From Amylibacter sp. (lineage in GTDB: Bacteria > Pseudomonadota > Alphaproteobacteria > Rhodobacterales > Rhodobacteraceae), in assembly GCA_030625465.1 (NCBI GenBank), contig DAOUQS010000054.1, positions 1 to 9,644 on the forward strand: a DNA stretch of 9,644 nucleotides. The letters run 5' to 3'. The notes beneath the pieces are model-generated. The model was not told the DNA's origin, made no database searches, and saw nothing but the letters and a program-made list of their open reading frames with translations. Of this stretch, positions 7,541-9,644 are shown piece by piece. The position numbers and the translations under genes are program-made. Positions within the stretch are counted from its first letter, which is position 1, and every line of letters begins with the position of its first letter.

Positions 7541-8300
7541 CCAAAACTCCTTTTATTAACAATGAAATACCCATGACTATCAGCACCATTTCCAGCAAGC
7601 TGCGTAACTTTGCCGCATTTAGGTATTTTCGCCCGTAAACCCCGATCACAATGCCGCCAAACACTGCGGGCAGCAACGCCATGGACAAAGTAACAGTAGC
7701 AGCCCCCCAGCCCGCGATTCCAATATGCAGCGCAAATGCAAGCGTATAGGCAATAACAAAATAGGCCCGCAACGTTGCCCGTGTAACCAAAGCATCCGTC
7801 CCGATAGACAATAATGCCCACAATGCCACAGGCCCGGGGATTGCCAAAGTACCTGTCATAACCCCTGAAACAACACCGCCCAACCGAATTGGCAAAAATC
7901 CGGAATGCCCGGGCGTTTTCTTTGCCGGAAAGAACCGCAACTGGATAACCGACAGCAATATGACCGTTGCACCCAGTAGTTTCAAAGTGGAAATATCCAA
8001 CAAAACAAGCAGTGCGAAACCGAATGGCAGCCCCAGACAGGCCCAAAAGCTTAGGTTGACTAAAAGTTTGCGGCTTATCGATTTTATTTCAACCGGCAAC
8101 AGGCACAAAGTAAGTATAAGGTTCAGGATTATCGCGGTTTGCACCGCTGAAATACTGTCCAGAAAATACAGCAACGACGGGCCCGCGATTAACCCCAGCC
8201 CGACACCGCTTGCAACTTGCAGCGCAGAGCCAAGCAAGATCAAGCCGAACATCAGGCCAAGGCCGCTTATAGTAACTGTTTGTAATGTGAAATCTAGCAT
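7530..8300 (-). CDS. TSUP (TauE/SafE) family membrane protein, probable sulfite or sulfur-anion exporter
   Basis: A 256-residue integral membrane protein, the usual TSUP size, with about eight hydrophobic segments (roughly 9-45, 49-70, 80-101, 105-122, 138-165, 177-199, 202-222, 235-254) in two halves. The first half has the glycine-rich block GSALQVASGVGLGLIAGP (24-41); the second has the matching SGVMTGTLAIPGPVALWALL (145-164). This repeat is characteristic of TSUP proteins, several of which export sulfite, for example TauE in taurine degradation. It is the first gene of the operon and its end overlaps the PLP enzyme gene by 11 bases, suggesting coupled production of the enzyme and the exit route for its sulfur product. 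No good ribosome binding site precedes the ATG at 8300 and the expected leader is very short. The substrate is inferred from context. Confidence 0.85.
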   Translation of the reverse strand: MLDFTLQTVTISGLGLMFGLILLGSALQVASGVGLGLIAGPSLLYFLDSISAVQTAIILNLILTLCLLPVEIKSISRKLLVNLSFWACLGLPFGFALLVLLDISTLKLLGATVILLSVIQLRFFPAKKTPGHSGFLPIRLGGVVSGVMTGTLAIPGPVALWALLSIGTDALVTRATLRAYFVIAYTLAFALHIGIAGWGAATVTLSMALLPAVFGGIVIGVYGRKYLNAAKLRSLLEMVLIVMGISLLIKGVLDVV

Positions 8301-8319
8301 TCATTAATTATGGTCAAGG

Positions 8320-8325
8320 ATTATA
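8320..8325 (-). promoter_or_regulatory. Candidate -10 box of the TSUP-PLP-TRAP operon
   Basis: A perfect TATAAT reads on the - strand 20 bases before the TSUP start codon. No good -35 hexamer lies 16-18 bases upstream (only AT-rich sequence such as ATTAAA or AATTAA), the pattern of a promoter that depends on an activator such as the divergent LysR protein. The predicted leader is only about 12 bases. Confidence 0.4.
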
Positions 8326-8335
8326 CTTAATACAA

Positions 8336-8365
8336 TTGACTTTTAATTAACTAATACTTTAATAA
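8336..8365 (+). promoter_or_regulatory. Candidate lysR promoter
   Basis: TTGACT (8336-8341) followed after 17-18 bases by TTAATA/TAATAA (8359-8365). The predicted transcript would start only a few bases before the lysR ATG at 8376, so the message may be nearly leaderless, consistent with the absence of a ribosome binding site. The -35 box lies between the repeats that may bind the regulator, which would allow autorepression. Confidence 0.35.
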
Positions 8366-8375
8366 AGCTAATGTT

Positions 8376-9272
8376 ATGACAAAGAGACCCAGCCTCCGTT
8401 CTTTAGAAGCTTTTCACGCCGTAGTAACACTCGGTTCGGTTTCCGCAGCAGCGGGCCAACTGTTTGTAACCGAGCCCGCGATCAGTCATCTTCTGCGTAG
8501 CCTGGAAAAAGCTACTGGCCTAGCGCTGTTTGGCAAAAAAGGCAGACGTCTGGATCTAACCCCCGACGGCCGCTTGTTTTTTGATGAAACCGCCTCTGCG
8601 ATGTCGGTTTTGGCACGGCTTGATATGGTGGCAGAAGCAATCCGCTCGGCAAAACACGGGCATATCCGTTTAGTGGCAATCCCTGTTGTGGCAGATTATC
8701 TACTGCCTGAAATTCTGTATAACTTTTCCAAAGCACACCCTGAAATTGATGTTACGGTAAACGTTGCCGAAGGCCACAGGGCACTGGATATTCTTGAACG
8801 TGGCAATGCAGATTTAGCGGTGGCGATCATTGACAATACAAGAGGTCACCAAAGCCATGCACAACTTGACAGCCACGCTATGGTTATCGGCCCACTGTCA
8901 CGTTTCAAAACCTCTGCCAGTGATGTATCCATTGCGACCTTGCATACGGAACCTTTTGTAGCCCTGACCCCCGGCTCCCCTTTTCGTTACGCATTGGATC
9001 AGCATCTCGCTCGGCAGGGGATTGTATTTACCCATACGCTGGAAGTCGAAACCCAAAGTGCAATCGTTAAACTGGTTTCCATGGGCTTTGGCATCAGTGT
9101 TGTCGATGCGATAGCCGCTACCGCTGAGACCCACCAGATTTCCGCCAGCAACTTTCACCCACCATTACGCTGGACTTATCACTTGCTATCACCTGCAAAT
9201 GTTAATCTTTCGACAGCAGCGCAAGTTCTCAGTGATTTTGTTACGGAATCATGGTCAAAGTTGCAAAGCTGA
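8376..9272 (+). CDS. LysR-type transcriptional regulator, probable regulator of the divergent operon
   Basis: A 298-residue protein, typical LysR length. Residues 5-64 are the winged helix-turn-helix (LRSLEAFHAVVTLGSVSAAA, then LFVTEPAISHLLRSLEKATG and LFGKKGRRLDLTPDG). A linker helix follows to about 90 and the effector-binding domain spans about 92-294, including HIRLVAIPVVADYLLPEIL and a late VKLVSMGFGISVVDAIA element. It is transcribed away from the TSUP-PLP-TAXI-TRAP-Usp operon across a 75-base gap, the standard arrangement for a LysR protein that controls its neighbour in response to the substrate or a product. The effector here would be the transported compound (inference). No Shine-Dalgarno sequence precedes the ATG; a two-codon frame ATG TTA TGA (8371-8379) overlaps the start. 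Confidence 0.93.
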   Translation: MTKRPSLRSLEAFHAVVTLGSVSAAAGQLFVTEPAISHLLRSLEKATGLALFGKKGRRLDLTPDGRLFFDETASAMSVLARLDMVAEAIRSAKHGHIRLVAIPVVADYLLPEILYNFSKAHPEIDVTVNVAEGHRALDILERGNADLAVAIIDNTRGHQSHAQLDSHAMVIGPLSRFKTSASDVSIATLHTEPFVALTPGSPFRYALDQHLARQGIVFTHTLEVETQSAIVKLVSMGFGISVVDAIAATAETHQISASNFHPPLRWTYHLLSPANVNLSTAAQVLSDFVTESWSKLQS

Positions 9273-9316
9273 CGTTCGCATTATTAAAACATCCCATGTG
9301 CATGGCAGCCAACGGG

Positions 9317-9644
9317 TTATTTTGTGGGTATTTTACCAATCGAAGGCAAATATTTGGACCCGCGCTGGATTAAAAACGCCTCGAACGCTTCCATCGCAGG
9401 TGAGGTGTTGCGGTCTTTGCGTGAAATTGAAAACCATTGCCGCCGAATGGGCGCGCCGATCACATCCAACACAACCAGCCGCTTCAAGTTCAGTTCCTGT
9501 TCAATTGTATGGCCCGAAATAAAAGACACGCCAAGACCGGCAATAACCGCTTGCTTAATCGTTTCATTCGAACCCATATCGACGCCCAGATGATCAGTTC
9601 TGCCCGGCACTTCACTAAGAAATAGTTTCAATGAGGCGCGCGTA
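9317..9644 (-). CDS. LysR-type regulator, CbbR-like, C-terminal fragment cut by window edge
   Basis: The last ~108 residues of a LysR effector-binding domain; the frame stays open to the right edge (TRASLKLFLSEVPGRTD...), so the TTG at 9631 is internal. The block MGSNETIKQAVIAGLGVSFI and the later LVVLDVIGAPIRRQWF resemble CbbR-type regulators, which control Calvin-cycle and other carbon or one-carbon genes, but the DNA-binding part is outside the window and the effector or target cannot be read. It is oriented against the first LysR gene, ending 44 bases from it, and probably belongs to the next locus to the right rather than to the transporter operon. The short gap shows no convincing terminator. 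Confidence 0.85.
   Translation of the reverse strand, partial: TRASLKLFLSEVPGRTDHLGVDMGSNETIKQAVIAGLGVSFISGHTIEQELNLKRLVVLDVIGAPIRRQWFSISRKDRNTSPAMEAFEAFLIQRGSKYLPSIGKIPTK

Larger units (their letters stand above)
8301..8375. promoter_or_regulatory. Divergent LysR/operon control region
   Basis: A 75-base, very AT-rich gap between divergent genes, the classical site for a LysR-type regulator. It contains near-direct repeats ATACTTAATA (8323-8332) and ATACTTTAATA (8354-8364) about 31 bases apart (three helical turns), the perfect dyad CTTTAATAAAG (8357-8367), and the palindrome TTAATTAA (8343-8350). Any of these could be regulator contacts; I cannot tell which. Confidence 0.6.

Noticed and set aside
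9294..9305. CCATG-TG-CATGG inverted repeat as a terminator between the two LysR genes
   Set aside because: Only 5 bp with a 2-base loop and no adjacent T run; too weak for a terminator.
9629..9631. TTG at 9631 as the start of a small 104-residue protein
   Set aside because: The frame continues to the window edge with LysR-like sequence, and the protein is clearly a C-terminal half domain.

Overview
The window looks like chromosomal DNA of an alphaproteobacterium, most likely a marine Rhodobacterales/Roseobacter-type organism. This is inferred from protein style (ALDH7 plus saccharopine-dehydrogenase-like pair, TAXI-TRAP transporter, CuyA/D-cysteine desulfhydrase-like enzyme, CbbR-like LysR protein) and a roughly balanced base composition with very AT-rich regulatory gaps. 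No database search was possible. Almost all of the window is coding: no gap without a gene exceeds 300 bases, and I see no tRNA, rRNA, CRISPR, insertion sequence or origin.

Region 1 (1-2063, + strand) is the end of a lysine-catabolism operon. It holds the C-terminal two thirds of an ALDH7-type alpha-aminoadipate-semialdehyde dehydrogenase, followed 14 bases later by a saccharopine dehydrogenase / lysine 6-dehydrogenase family protein. The second enzyme would make the semialdehyde and the first would oxidise it to alpha-aminoadipate. A 172-base convergent gap (2064-2235) follows, with a symmetrical hairpin at 2180-2210 that can terminate transcription from both sides.

Region 2 (2236-8300, - strand) reads as one five-gene operon, transcribed right to left: TSUP (TauE/SafE-type) exporter, PLP enzyme of the D-cysteine desulfhydrase / L-cysteate sulfo-lyase (CuyA) family, TAXI-type periplasmic binding protein, fused 4TM/12TM TRAP permease with a C-terminal extension, and a UspA-type protein. 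The first two genes overlap by 11 bases and the last two by 4 bases (ATGA). The two gaps on either side of the TAXI gene contain RNA hairpins. The coherent reading is a substrate-specific uptake and breakdown cassette: TRAP imports a small anionic amino compound (cysteate or a relative is my best guess), the PLP enzyme cleaves it to pyruvate, ammonium and a sulfur anion (sulfite from cysteate, sulfide from D-cysteine), and the TSUP protein exports that anion. The Usp protein may tune the transporter.

Region 3 (8301-9644) begins with a 75-base AT-rich divergent promoter region and a complete LysR-type regulator (8376-9272, + strand), the likely local regulator of the operon. It ends with the C-terminal part of a second, CbbR-like LysR protein (9317-9644, - strand) that runs off the window edge and converges on the first.
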